From: Branchinecta lynchi
Taxonomy: Eukaryota > Arthropoda > Branchiopoda > Anostraca > Branchinectidae
Direction of reading: 5' to 3'
Length of the DNA: 64,000 nucleotides
Assembly (NCBI GenBank): GCA_023053575.1
Contig: JAKZAP010000016.1
Coordinates: forward strand, 17,936,030 to 18,000,029
The notes beneath the pieces were generated by a model, which was given only the letters and a program-made list of their open reading frames with translations, was not told the DNA's origin and ran no database searches. Of this stretch, positions 52,381-62,222 are shown in pieces. Position 1 is the first letter of the stretch. Each line of letters begins with the position of its first letter. Made by a program: the position numbers and the translations under genes.

Positions 52381-54110
52381 CAAGTACAATACAATACAAT
52401 AATTTAATCCAGCCAAACGACTAAAGAAAAATAACACAAAAGGAACAACAAGTTAAGCAAAGTACAGCTATAGTCTAGCCGGTATCATGAAGCTCAAACA
52501 ACTTTTGCCATATTGGCAATGAAAGGCGTAAGAGAGGGGCACATAATACTTCAGCAAGCTCATTATCAGATGCCAGGAGACGCTCACGCAAAGAACAACG
52601 AGCAGAAACGTGGAGCTGATCAAATGTTGGCAACCGAAAGTCAGTACACAGCTCAGTAGCACTAACATAACGAGGCAGCTTATGCAGGAAACGTAGGGTA
52701 TCATTGTACGCCACTTTAATTTCACATAAACCACGAATAGTGTGACAACAAGCAACAGACAGCCCGAAAATATTAGTGCAACAAGCCCAAAAAAGAAAGT
52801 TCTTCACCTCAACTGAGCAACCACAGAACCGACGGATCAGGAGGTTACCTCTGAGGTACACTGACCTCAGAGCATGGCAAATGTGAGCATCGTCAAGCAA
52901 GTGCTCATTAAAGAAAAACCCTAGGTAACGGAACTCCTTCACAAATGTCAGGTTATTTCCGCATAATCTAACAGGCGGAATCAGTGGCACCAGAGAGTGC
53001 CGTGGGCGAAAACATACACACTCAGTCTTAGACGAATTGTACAAAATATCATGAACAGCAGCGAAACTGTCACAGATCTGAAGTAACATGTTGAGAGCAG
53101 TAGGACAAGTAGCCAATATAACCAGATCATCAGCATAACTTAAATTGTTTATGCAGACTGAGCCAACATGGCATCCAAGTCCACTAGCAGTAAGGCGCTT
53201 ACTAAGGTCATCACAATAAACCGAGAAAAGGAAAGCAGACAATACACCACCCTGGCGAACGCCATTTCCTGCAGAAAAAGGTGGACTCAGTTCACAACCC
53301 CATCGAATCAAAAAGCGCTGTCTAATAAACCAAAAAGAAAGTATTCTCAAGTAAGGTGGCGGGACAGGACGATCTTTCAGACTATTAAGCAATTTCAAAT
53401 GATTGACGCGATCAAATGCTTTTCGCACATCTACAAAGCAAGCGTAAACATACGTAGAAAATAGCCAGTAATACTCAGTAACAGCACGTAGAATAAAAAT
53501 CGCAAACTTCACTGAAAGGCGTTTCTTATAAGCACTCCAGACGAACAAGCAGCAGATGTTCAAACAGTTTTGGCATTGTCTACGCTAATGCTATAGGCCG
53601 AAAATTATCCGCATTACCAGAATCACGCATACGGTTCTTCTGGATAGGAACCGGGGTAACCGCCATTAAAGATTCAGGAAGTATTCCATGACTAACAATC
53701 GTAGAAAAAACAATAACAAGATACGGAGAAACAACTGCCGCACAATTTCTTAAATGTTTTGAAGATATTTTGACTATCAGAACATCCTGCGGAGTTAGGT
53801 TTTAGTTTTCTAATCGCAAGCGAAACATCTGCAGCAGAAAACTCACTACAATCAAGTCATTTCCAACATCAAAAGTTAAACGAACTGAATCTTCAACAGA
53901 ATTAAAGATACGCTCAAAATGATTTCTCCAGAACAAACAGATTAACCGAGGTGAAGAATTTCCCTCAACCACCGGAGGGAGGGAACTCTTTGACGGTTTG
54001 CAGCAGAAATATCAGACCAAAATTCACTAAATTTTTTATTGGAAAAATTAGCAGCAAACTGATTAGCACGTATCATAGAATCTTGGGACCGCACCCACCG
54101 TAGTGCAGTC
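52381..54110 (-). pseudogene. Non-LTR retrotransposon reverse transcriptase, decayed LINE
   Basis: The main minus-strand frame (52475-53563) is an RT domain: CFVDVRKAFDRVNH is motif A (Asp45 and Asp51), NGVRQGG at 100-106, YADD at 143-146, and FRYLGFFFNEHL is the following conserved block. Farther 5' in other frames are AADVSLAIRKLKPNSAGCS and VTPVPIQKNRMRDSGNADNF with RPIALA before a stop, the usual LINE order, so frameshifts and a stop have broken it. The 3' end after the stop runs into a (ATTGT)n tail at 52381-52400. Best guess is the Jockey/CR1/I group; exact clade undecided. Confidence 0.9.
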
Positions 54111-54211
54111 CGAAACCGCGATTTCTAAAGTCGGCGTGTTTCGAGAGCAAAGAGACTTAGTAGTGGGAATAGTAGCCAACGCAATAGAAATCATTATGTC
54201 AAGAATGTGTC

Positions 54212-54300
54212 TCAGATGTTTTAGTTTTAGTTTAGTTTGATACTCTTTATTATACAAACCAACTTTTGCATGGTAAACTACATGAATACACCTTTTTAAC
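54212..54300 (-). mobile_element. LINE-like 3' end with (AACTA)n-like tail
   Basis: On the minus strand, TAGTTTACCATGCAAAAGTT, GGTTTGTATAATAAAGAGTA, TCAAACTAAACTAAAACT. It directly abuts the 5' side of the RT pseudogene region. Confidence 0.5.
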
Positions 54301-54529
54301 ATACTTTATACATGTAGCTGATACTTCTGACTGCAGGACAGCCCGAATGGGCCTGTGGGGGCAGTCAAAAGGGGTTCAGTTTCAAATCGGACGGATCCGA
54401 TAGCTGGTGCGGGGGACCTGGAGGGGGAACCGGAAATCTCGTTGATCGCGAATTAAGGTACATCTAGATGTGCTAGGACGATGCAACTTGGCTTGGACAC
54501 GAGAGATCCTAATCCCAACCGCAAAGTGC

Positions 54530-55000
54530 AAAAAATACTTTTAATCAAAATTAACATTTTCATGATCCCATGAGCCCATGATAACTTTTGCCTGAAGGGT
54601 TTCGCTCAAAAATGAGTTTTTAGCACCCTTAAAGTGGGTATCTTAACCGAAAAGTGAAAAAAATACTTTTGACCGAACGATATATATTCATGGTCCTTAA
54701 GGACCCATGATCATGTGTCTCAAGGGTTTTGATTACAAGCTAATTCCTTAAAGTACAAACTATAATTTTGAGCAGAATCTGCAAAATATACGTTTTCTTG
54801 ATCCCGATGAGCTTATCATCATTTGCGCTTCAAGAATGTTCGTTACAGATGAATCTCTAGTGCCCTTAAAGTGCGCATGATCATAGCCAAATGCAAAAAT
54901 AAAATACTTTTTACGAAAGATACATTCTCGTGATTTCCAAGGACACATGATCATTGTTATTTGAAGGGTTTTGCTTACAAATGATCGCAGCAAAGCCACG
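54530..55000 (+). repeat. Tandem repeat, about 130-bp unit, four copies
   Basis: Each unit has TTCATGATC or TTCATGGTC, CCCATGATC, GGGTTTTGCTTACAAATGA or a variant, CCTTAAAGTGCG, then AAAAATACTTTT and a (G/C)A.AGATA block. 23960-24250 is the same family reversed. Confidence 0.7.
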
Positions 55001-55689
55001 AATTGACAAACTCCTACTTTCATCCTCTGACCCAGCCTTGCAAGTGCCATGTGAGCTTCCAGCTCTTGTTCATTTAGAAGGCTAGTACTCGCATAGTCCG
55101 TCCAGGGCCCAGATGGTGGGGCCTCATTGAAAAGCCAAAGGAACACCAAAGCGTTCATTTGTGGGGGTATAGCCTTTGAGATATTGTACTGGTTGCGAAC
55201 ATTGTCCAAAAGCCCCTTGATAGCTCAGAGGGTTCGAGCATCTATGTACTACTAAAGGTGACTACTAGGTGAGCGCTGCTCTCAGCGTGAACTCCAATTT
55301 TTCGTAACTCGCTTCATGCCCGGGCCCCACTATAGTCTCACTATCGTAAACCCATTTCTAAGTATGGGTTTATTTAAAAAATTAGGTGACGTGAATACTT
55401 AAAATTGGGTAAAAATAGATTAAAATTAACGTCATTGAGGGATGGAGGAGTAGCCACAAAAAGTACGAAATCTGATTTCTTAGTTTTTGAATAATATACA
55501 AATGAATTAAATTACAAAAGATACTAAGGGGAAAAAAAATTGGTCACACCTGTAATAACGCCGGTAATAAGACCTTACGGTCGAAATTGGGAAGAAAAGA
55601 CGCTAAAAAATGTAAAATAGACGAAATGGAAAATCCATCTCCACCATTTTGAAACATAACTTTAGACCAATCACAGACGACAGTCACTA
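55001..55689. other. No recognisable feature
   Basis: The 149-codon minus-strand frame at 54760-55209 is partly the tandem repeat translated and has no domain I recognise. GATAGCTCAGAGGGTTCGAG at 55219 resembles a tRNA D arm but no T arm follows. Confidence 0.35.
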
Positions 55690-55815
55690 GTTGTGTTTTT
55701 GTAGATACCATGGTATCTGTTACCACGGTAACTGAATCTGCAATTAGTCGTTTTTGTAGTGACCGTGGTATCTGATACACGGTGGCTCTGCAAAAACGAC
55801 TATTGCCGAAATTGC
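55690..55815. mobile_element. MITE with ATACCACGG palindromes, left-end fragment
   Basis: TAGTTGTGTTTTTGTAGATA, CCATGGTATCTGTTACCACG, GACCGTGGTATCTGATACAC and GCAAAAACGACTATTGCCGA follow the start of copy 15233-15612. Confidence 0.75.
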
Positions 55816-56024
55816 GCTTTTCGTAGTCATCGCGAAAGAAAAACTGATTTGAGTTTGAATATAAAGTCAAGTGTAATGTGTTTTATTCGTCAATCGCCGG
55901 CCCTTTTCGGTTAAACTTTAAAGGAGTTATATCATACCAAGATCACACACATTCTACCACTTGCAAAGTCTAGATACCCCAACACAAGACCCAAGATGAA
56001 GCCAGGATTCGATTCGTCCGCAGG

Positions 56025-56166
56025 CCAGGGTTGGTCACCAAAAGTAACTTCGTACACCCTGGAAAGTAACCCAAAAGTATCTCAAAGTAACCCAATGCAA
56101 AGTAACCCAATCTAACCAAAAGTATCCTGAAGGAACTCGAACTCGGTTCTTGGTGATTAACCCTGG
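56025..56166. mobile_element. hAT-like MITE with AAAGTAACCC repeats, copy 2
   Basis: CCAGGGTTGGTCACCAAAAG to TTGGTGATTAACCCTGG with fewer internal units than copy 1. TCCGCAGG and ACCGCAGG (7 of 8 identical) flank it at 56017-56024 and 56167-56174. Confidence 0.85.
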
Positions 56167-56174
56167 ACCGCAGG

Positions 56175-56580
56175 GCCATCTAGCTGTGCGGGTCGGAAGC
56201 GCCCGACATGGGGAGGATGGAATCATAGTTTGAGTTTGGGTCTAACAAAATGTTTTTATTGTAGCAGGCATATTGAAAATGTGTAAAAAAATCAAATTAA
56301 TTATTTGCATTATCAATTTCTTTAAGTATTTTGTTTTCTATTTATTCTTGTTAATTCCCGTAAGTCCAAAGAATTAAGGATGTAAATTAGATCACAGTAA
56401 ACAAATGCTATAAATTATACTAAATTCTTTATAGTGATTTCTTGAAGATTCTTAAATGGGCTAAATAATATTCAGCTTCCGAGACCCAAAAATGTTGAAC
56501 TGGCCGATGATTTCTTCTTCCGACATATCTAAACGTCCACATGGTGATACACTTAGTTGTTTTAATCCTCTACACGCCAC
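56175..56580. other. No recognisable feature
   Basis: AT-rich unique DNA. Confidence 0.3.
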
Positions 56581-56581
56581 T

Positions 56582-56886
56582 CCCCGATGAAAAATTTGTA
56601 GCCTGCGTAGTAGTATGGTAGTAGTACGAAAACGTTGCATGTAATACTATGTACTAGCAAAGAATCCTACCATTCAATGTGCCTCAGACTGGTCCAATCT
56701 TATGTAGTAGTATCCAGTAGCATCATGTCTTGCCGTAGTAGCATCCAGTCTTGCTAATACAAGCATATAGTAGTATGCAGTAACACGGTAGCCTTGAAGT
56801 AGAAGCATGTAGTAGCATCATTAGTACTGCATGCAACTTTTTCGTACTACTTCATAGTACTATTTTCAGATAAATTTTTCATCGGG
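56582..56886. mobile_element. MITE with CCCGATGAAAAATTT ends and GTAGTA-rich core
   Basis: CCCCGATGAAAAATTTGTAG at the left pairs with AAATTTTTCATCGGG at the right. The core is full of GTAGTAGTATG, TAGTACTATG and complementary words that can fold on each other. Confidence 0.8.
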
Positions 56887-57292
56887 TCGATTTGTCGAAG
56901 GTTCTAGTAATCTTTTGACTGGCGCCCGGAGATCAATGGATAGTTAATTAGTAATGGCGGATTGGCGTTCAGGAGTGGATTGTCTTCAAGTAATTTGTGG
57001 AGAACTGTGGCTACCGTGAGGATTTTGAGGAAAACAAAGGTAACAGTGTGTTCGTAAAAATCCGACCCATCGAAAAATGATGGTGTCTCCCACCTTCTCG
57101 GCCCACATGAATCAAAGACTTAAGCTATATGGTATCTAAAAAAAATATGGTAACTTGAAAACAATTTGTCATGTGGAATTCTTCCGAAATATAATGGTTG
57201 TGTAAGAAGTATTTAACTGCTTGGCTGACCATTTTAATACAGGAATCAGACTATTCGAAATGAGTATCATACTAAGTTGAATATTCGTTTAT
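56887..57292. other. No recognisable feature
   Basis: Unique DNA without a supported gene. Confidence 0.3.
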
Positions 57293-57528
57293 TTGAAGTT
57301 TATTAAATGTTTGATTTGGGTGTAAGAAGAAATGCTGAACCCGTATATGACAATTGTTTTGTACCCCGACAAGTATTTCGCCCGGGATCCGGCCAAAAGC
57401 GGAAAATTTGTTAAAAGAGTTCTATTTGAAATTGATTAGATGTTTGATACAGGTGTAAAAAGACATACCGAATCTAAATATGACACTCATTTTATACCCG
57501 GACATGTAGTTCGCCCGGAATCCGGCCT
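57293..57528 (-). repeat. Satellite-bearing element, fragment of two units
   Basis: TAAGAAGAAATGCTGAACCC, CCCGACAAGTATTTCGCCCG, GGATCCGGCCAAAAGCGGAA, then a second ATTAGATGTTTGATACAGGT with GGACATGTAGTTCGCCCGGA. Neither end of the element is present. Confidence 0.75.
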
Positions 57529-58026
57529 TGTTCTAACCTTGTCCAGTTTTGGCAATCAACTGAGACAAACCTGTAGTAATTCCGGGGGAAATACTGGAAA
57601 ACATCCTTTGATGGTTTAGAAGTTCTTTGAAAACCGAACCGCAATGCCTACCTTAGTTTACATTGTTGGCTCGATCATATCAGCTGAAAATGTCAATGAA
57701 AAAAAAAATTAATTTTAAGCTGTCTGGCAATATCCTTGTTCAATCCACTCGTAAGGCCAAACTGACGTCTCTGAGGAGTAGCTTAACTTTGTTGGTATGT
57801 GACAGGGCAAGTATGTAGGGCTCTTTATTTTTACGCAGTTTTATAGGGCCATCTCAAGTTTGATGGTTTTTTTTACGACAAAAGCTTCAAACAGCATTTT
57901 TTATTACGACGCATTACGGCCGCTAAAATTTTCGTTGTATTGGTCGCAAGGGTGACATTGCAGGACAAGTGACGATATGCCAGGGGTTAGCGAGACAGCT
58001 TTGCTTTGTAATAGCTCTAATCAACG
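57529..58026. other. No recognisable feature
   Basis: Unassigned DNA. Confidence 0.3.
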
Positions 58027-58040
58027 GATTATACAATTAT

Positions 58041-58224
58041 ATTCAAATAAAGTATACAACGGATACGTCAGCTACGATTCTTCATCAGCGATATTTTGGC
58101 CCTTCTTGGCAAGGGTCCTCAAGAAGAGCCGAAATATCGCTAATGAAGAATCGTAGCTGGCGTATCCGTTGTATACATTATTTGAATATATGTTTCAAAG
58201 TCAGCTTGGGCTCAAAGAATATTT
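58041..58224 (+). mobile_element. Palindromic non-autonomous retroposon, compact copy C
   Basis: ATTCAAATAAAGTATACAAC, GGATACGTCAGCTACGATTC, CGATATTTTGGCCCTTCTTG, then AAGAAGAGCCGAAATATCGC and ATCGTAGCTGGCGTATCCGT, and the tail AAAGTCAGCTTGGGCTCAAA with GAATATTT. GATTATACAATTAT and GATCATACAATTAT (13 of 14 identical) flank it at 58027-58040 and 58225-58238. The centre is almost absent. Confidence 0.88.
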
Positions 58225-58297
58225 GATCATACAATTATTTTTACATGTTGGTTTATTTCTCAGTTTAACATTGTCTAGAAACTTAAAGGACCTCGCT

Positions 58298-58645
58298 TAC
58301 CTATAATACTAACGCAACCCACTTCCAGAATCACCCATATATTTCTAAACCTGGAGACCTCAATTTGGTACGGTACATTCTAGCCCCTCTAACAAAACCA
58401 CGCTGATTTTCTCACTTGCCGTGTTTTGTTACCTTCGATGTATATCATGCTGCCAACATCGACGGCTGTCTGCGAGAATTTTTTCCATCAGAAAAACCGG
58501 TTATGTAAATTATTTCCCTGTTTTCGCTGTAAGTCAGCGGGTCTCGGAAAAGGCTGAAACAGCCAAAACCGTGGGTTATTTGTTGAAATCTCAACCTAGT
58601 TTTAAAGTATTAAAATATTTTAAGATACTGTAAGTTGAAGAATAA
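58298..58645 (+). repeat. Dispersed 345-bp repeat, copy 2
   Basis: Partner of 46500-46850. Its frame reads VSQRVSEKAETAKTVGYLLK and then SQPSFKVLKYFKIL. Confidence 0.75.
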
Positions 58646-58754
58646 ACATCTGCAAAAAAATCTGCAACTTTAACAAATTGTACGTTGTCCCATAACTTTA
58701 ACAAATAGTACGTTGTCCCATATCCATGGAAACTGCACATCCCTTTGTAAATGA

Positions 58755-58815
58755 TATGATATGATATGATGTTCATTGCAAAAAAGCACGAGGGCCATGG
58801 CAACAAATACTCAAC
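58755..58815 (-). mobile_element. LINE-like 3' end with (ATATC)n tail
   Basis: ATGATATGATATGATATGAT, then GCACGAGGGCCATGGCAACA on the plus strand. Similar tails occur near 350 and at 61143. Confidence 0.55.
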
Positions 58816-58860
58816 GAAAAAAAAACACGAACAAACAAACCAAATGTTGAAACCCATTAG

Positions 58861-58936
58861 ATTTAGGGAATGTCGAGTTAATTTTGTTTATGCAATGGGC
58901 CATTGCATAAAAAAATTAACTCGACAGTCCCTAAAT
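58861..58936. repeat. Long hairpin, arms about 37 bp
   Basis: ATTTAGGGAATGTCGAGTTA reads back as TAACTCGACAGTCCCTAAAT, and ATGCAATGG reads back as CCATTGCAT. There are only two or three mismatches across both arms and almost no loop. It lies just beyond the 3' side of a minus-strand LINE remnant. Confidence 0.85.
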
Positions 58937-58939
58937 GAA

Positions 58940-59240
58940 ATTCTCACGATGCCTCATTTCCCAAACTCTTGATCACCGCATAACAATCACTCTTAATCAT
59001 TCTCACCATACATTCCTCATCATACACTCTCTGACCAAAAATTTCATGTCTCAACTCATCCAACTCGCACCACGTACACATCAGATATACTACATCTTCA
59101 TTCAAACCTCCACACGTAGGGCAGATGTAAGGGACAGTTCTCCCGTCTATACCACCTATATACGCCCTCCGGTTCCCCAACGGTGAACTATCGTCCCTTA
59201 AACTAGGCAATAATTTCAATTCTTCCTTACCCATTCCCAA
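58940..59240 (-). mobile_element. LINE C-terminal remnant
   Basis: A 98-codon minus-strand frame has NRRAYIGGIDGRTVPYICPT with CGGLNEDVVYLMCTWCEL. This fits the LINE zinc motif, but the usual His is Tyr. The sequence differs from the 43193 and 59868 family. Confidence 0.75.
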
Positions 59241-59867
59241 TAATGGTGTGAAGATTCTGACAGTGTTTGAACTAGAAATTCAGTTTTGGAAAGTATGATG
59301 TAGTACAGTTAAAAAAAAAAGAACGCCCTAAAAAATATAAATAATCAGCCGGATCCTGAGAGTATTAGTTTCAAGGCTGCTTGCGCCATTCCCAACCTTC
59401 TCATTTTCAGTCTAATGATAGAGAAATAGACAGGGTATTGCAGCGCTTGTAGTTGATTGATCCATTCTTTTCCCGATTTCCCATATTTCTTACGCAGTTA
59501 TATATGTATACATTTATATACGTGTATTTAAAAGTCAGTGGCCATATACATAACTACAAACACAAAAATAAACAAAAAAGAAAGACAACAACACTCAACA
59601 GGTTCAAGTCGCTGCCTTCCGCGCCTCCATGCCTTTCTCTATAAAACAACATAACGCAATAACTGAATCTCTCGAAGCAGTCCCCAAAATGCCAGGGAGC
59701 AGCGGTACACCCCCTCGAAAAAATGTATCCCTCATATTCACCAAACTTTGGCAACTATTCAGAAAATGGTGTATCGATAGATTTATTGCTAAGCACCCTG
59801 AACTCAAACACAAAAAATCAGCAAAATCTCTTCCAAATATCGTCCTTTGTGATAATAAGGAGTGGAA
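59241..59867. other. Unassigned; open frame of unknown origin before a LINE
   Basis: 59629-59883 is open on the plus strand (84 codons, with LWQLFRKWCIDRFIAKHPEL) and runs to the start of the LINE homology. It may be upstream LINE coding sequence or unrelated. No domain is recognised. Confidence 0.3.
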
Positions 59868-60465
59868 CCAGGTTACCCCCTAGGTAAGGTAGTTAAGTTA
59901 GTGAAAGAAAGGCTAAGAGATCAAGAGATTCAGAGGTGGCATGCGGGTGTATCACAGCACCAATCTCTGAAGTTGTATGGTATGGCCAAAGAGACATGGG
60001 GAGAAGAATTATATTTTAAGTTGGGATTGGGGGGGGGGGCAGAATTGAAGTGGATGGTGAGTCTTAGGGCGGACGCTCTTCCAGTGGGGATGCGGAGAAA
60101 TTATTTTGGTAGAGATAGGAAAGGTACTAGTCCTTATTTTTGTCCAATGTGTGGTATTGAAGGAGAGGGCGGTACATTTGATATGTTATTGCGAGGAGTT
60201 AAAAGAATTAAGAAAAGAAGTGTTTGGTCGGAAGGCTTGGGAGGAAAGGGGTTTGGTTTCAAGTATGGGAAGTAAGTGTTTTGGTGAGATCCGAAGTCTG
60301 GGTAGATTCCTGGAGCTAGCTGTGGCTCACCGTGAACTTTTTTTTTTTATAGAAGTTGATTTTTTGGTTTGTTGTTGGAGTGTCTGATATTTCTTTTTGT
60401 TACTGTGTTATGTTTCCTACCATGGCCCTTGGGATTTATTGGGAATAAATTCATTCATTCATTTC
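59868..60465 (+). mobile_element. 5'-truncated LINE with C-terminal zinc-binding coding sequence, copy 2
   Basis: Encodes QEIQRWHAGVSQHQSLKLYG, SLRADALPVGMRRNYFG and CPMCGIEGE, then a 2-base deletion relative to 43193-43992 (GAGAGGGCGG against GAGAGGATGCGG, near 60166) shifts the frame; the rest (VHLICYCEELKELRKEVFG) is in the next frame. It ends ACCATGGCCCTTGGGATTTA and AATAAATTCATTCATTCATT. It gives the empty site for the hAT MITE in the other copy. Confidence 0.85.
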
Positions 60466-60924
60466 AAGCTTAGCACTCGGAGACCATAGACCAAAGGCCA
60501 TGGCAAATACTGAGCGCCAAACAGAAGTTTAAGTAAAATAAAGAACAAATTGAAGCCAAAAACTGTTCAGTTTTTGAATCTTTTGCTCGTTGTTGCTCAG
60601 TTTATTCTGCAATCGTGGGATGTGGGATGCCCCGGAATCCTCTACCAGACACTAACCATAAAGCCAGTCCCAACATCATGTGTGACTAACATCAGTTCCA
60701 CCATCCACCTTTGTCGCTGGACAATGCGATTTAAGGTAATTTCAGGTAATCTTTCTACGCTAGGCTAAGGCGTCCGGCCTTATGCATAACTGGCCGTTCG
60801 AAATATTCCAAAAAGAAAAAAAATACTATTAAAACAGAAATAATAAATCGCACCAAAGGATTTTTATTTCCCTGTTTGTGTCAAAAGGAAGCTGAAATAC
60901 TTTGCTTCAGTTCTCAATGATCGT
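60466..60924. other. Unassigned; one weak exon-like segment
   Basis: 60601-60735 is bounded by GTTGTTGCTCAG and TTTAAG|GTAATT and is open in one frame for 45 codons. Not assigned to a gene. Confidence 0.25.
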
Positions 60925-61026
60925 TCTTTTTGTGTATGTTTATGTGTTTTATTTATTTTCTACATTTATTTCGCTTTCTGAAAAAGGCGGGTCAAAAATA
61001 AATTACTTACTTACTTATTTACTTAT
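60925..61026 (+). mobile_element. LINE 3' end with (ACTT)n tail, copy 3
   Basis: TTTTTGTGTATGTTTATGTG, TTTATTTCGCTTTCTGAAAA, AGGCGGGTCAAAAATAAATT and repeated TTAC. Confidence 0.78.
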
Positions 61027-61188
61027 ACCTCTACTGTAATAAAGAGACCTTCGTTCTCCAGCGGCACCCGTATTTCGTAGCCATACGCTGGGACAACTGG
61101 TTTGTCTCGATTTGTGCACTGATGCTAAGATTCAGGAGACACATGATATGATATGATATGAAATGATATATATTTAAACGCAACTATT
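61027..61188. other. Unassigned; ends in an (ATATG)n tail
   Basis: ACATGATATGATATGATATG at 61141 followed by AAATGATATATATTT. It may be a minus-strand LINE end, as at 58755. Confidence 0.35.
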
Positions 61189-61572
61189 GTCTGCAGAAAA
61201 CCCAATCCAAATACGAAATAGTGTTTCCAAGCCATGACTTTGGCTCCATTTTGCATCTGTTCTTATTTCAGTACCGAACAATTTTAGAAATGAACAAATG
61301 TCTCCAATAACCCTTCTTCTGGAATATTTTTTAACCAGTTAAGCCCAAACGTATACTAGAAGAAATTCCAATACGATCCGGCTAGCGCTGTACAAGATTT
61401 AAATGAATTGCGCTTTTTGTCTTGGGAGTATGCAGGTGCAAACTCCAGAAACGAACATCCCTGTTTTGAAAACGTCACGCTCAGGAGAAGAATGCTCTCG
61501 GTGGCCATGTCTGTAAATGCATTCTCCATGGTGTGTTCAAGTATGGTTTTATTGTTCAGCTGTCCTTTAAAC
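61189..61572 (+). repeat. Dispersed 390-bp repeat, copy 2
   Basis: Partner of 30804-31193 with scattered substitutions and small deletions. Confidence 0.8.
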
Positions 61573-62033
61573 AACTGAGCAAGAAAAGCAAAATATTAAA
61601 AAAAAAGTTTGTGCCTCAAATTTCGCTTTAATTACTTAAATTATCATTTGTGCTCATTACTGTGCATATATTATACTTGATAGGTTTACATTTCATCATA
61701 TTCTCCGGCCTCGTTAGAATCAGGCGACGTCTAAAGTATCATACCTCCACTGTCGAACTGACCTTTAAAAGACGATCTTGTTGCTAGAAGCTTGTCGTCA
61801 AAGATTTAGAATGCACTTCAGATGATCAGCAGAGGTAAAGAGTGTCAGACATCAAATGGTGTCCGGGAGTCTAGGCATGGGTGAAAAGCAAACATAGACG
61901 AAAAGATATGTTTTCTTCATGTCTAACTTTCTTGGTTTAAGGTTTATTTTAAGCTTGCCAAGTCGCAATGATTCCAAATCACTCCACTATCGTGAAGTCA
62001 AGATTTAAACTAGTGGATTGGATGAGGTGAGCT
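61573..62033. other. No recognisable feature
   Basis: Unassigned AT-rich DNA. Confidence 0.3.
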
Positions 62034-62222
62034 CAGGCCCGTATCCAGGAATTTATTTCGGGGGAGGGGTCCCTTTCGGGGTTTTTTTCGCCCGCGGGTC
62101 GCACAAAAAAGTACAAAAAAGACTCATGCCAGAGGGAAAAGCCTATAAAAAAGAGTATTTTTGTATGTTTCGGGGGGGGGGGGGGGTCAACCCCCTAACT
62201 CCCCTCCCTGGATACACTATTG
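62034..62222. mobile_element. hAT-like MITE of the G-run family, copy 5
   Basis: CAGGCCCGTATCCAGGAATT at the left; the right end CCCTGGATACACTATTG is mutated. The perfect 8-bp duplication GGTGAGCT flanks it (62026-62033 and 62223-62230). Confidence 0.88.

Noticed and set aside
55210..55280. tRNA gene at GATAGCTCAGAGGGTTCGAG
   Set aside because: Only a D-arm-like start is present; no T arm or acceptor partner follows within range.
60601..60735. Fibronectin type III reading of the exon-like segment (WDVGCP resembles a Dscam-type W..GCP)
   Set aside because: Only a handful of residues agree and the rest of the fold pattern is missing. Kept only as an unassigned exon-like segment.
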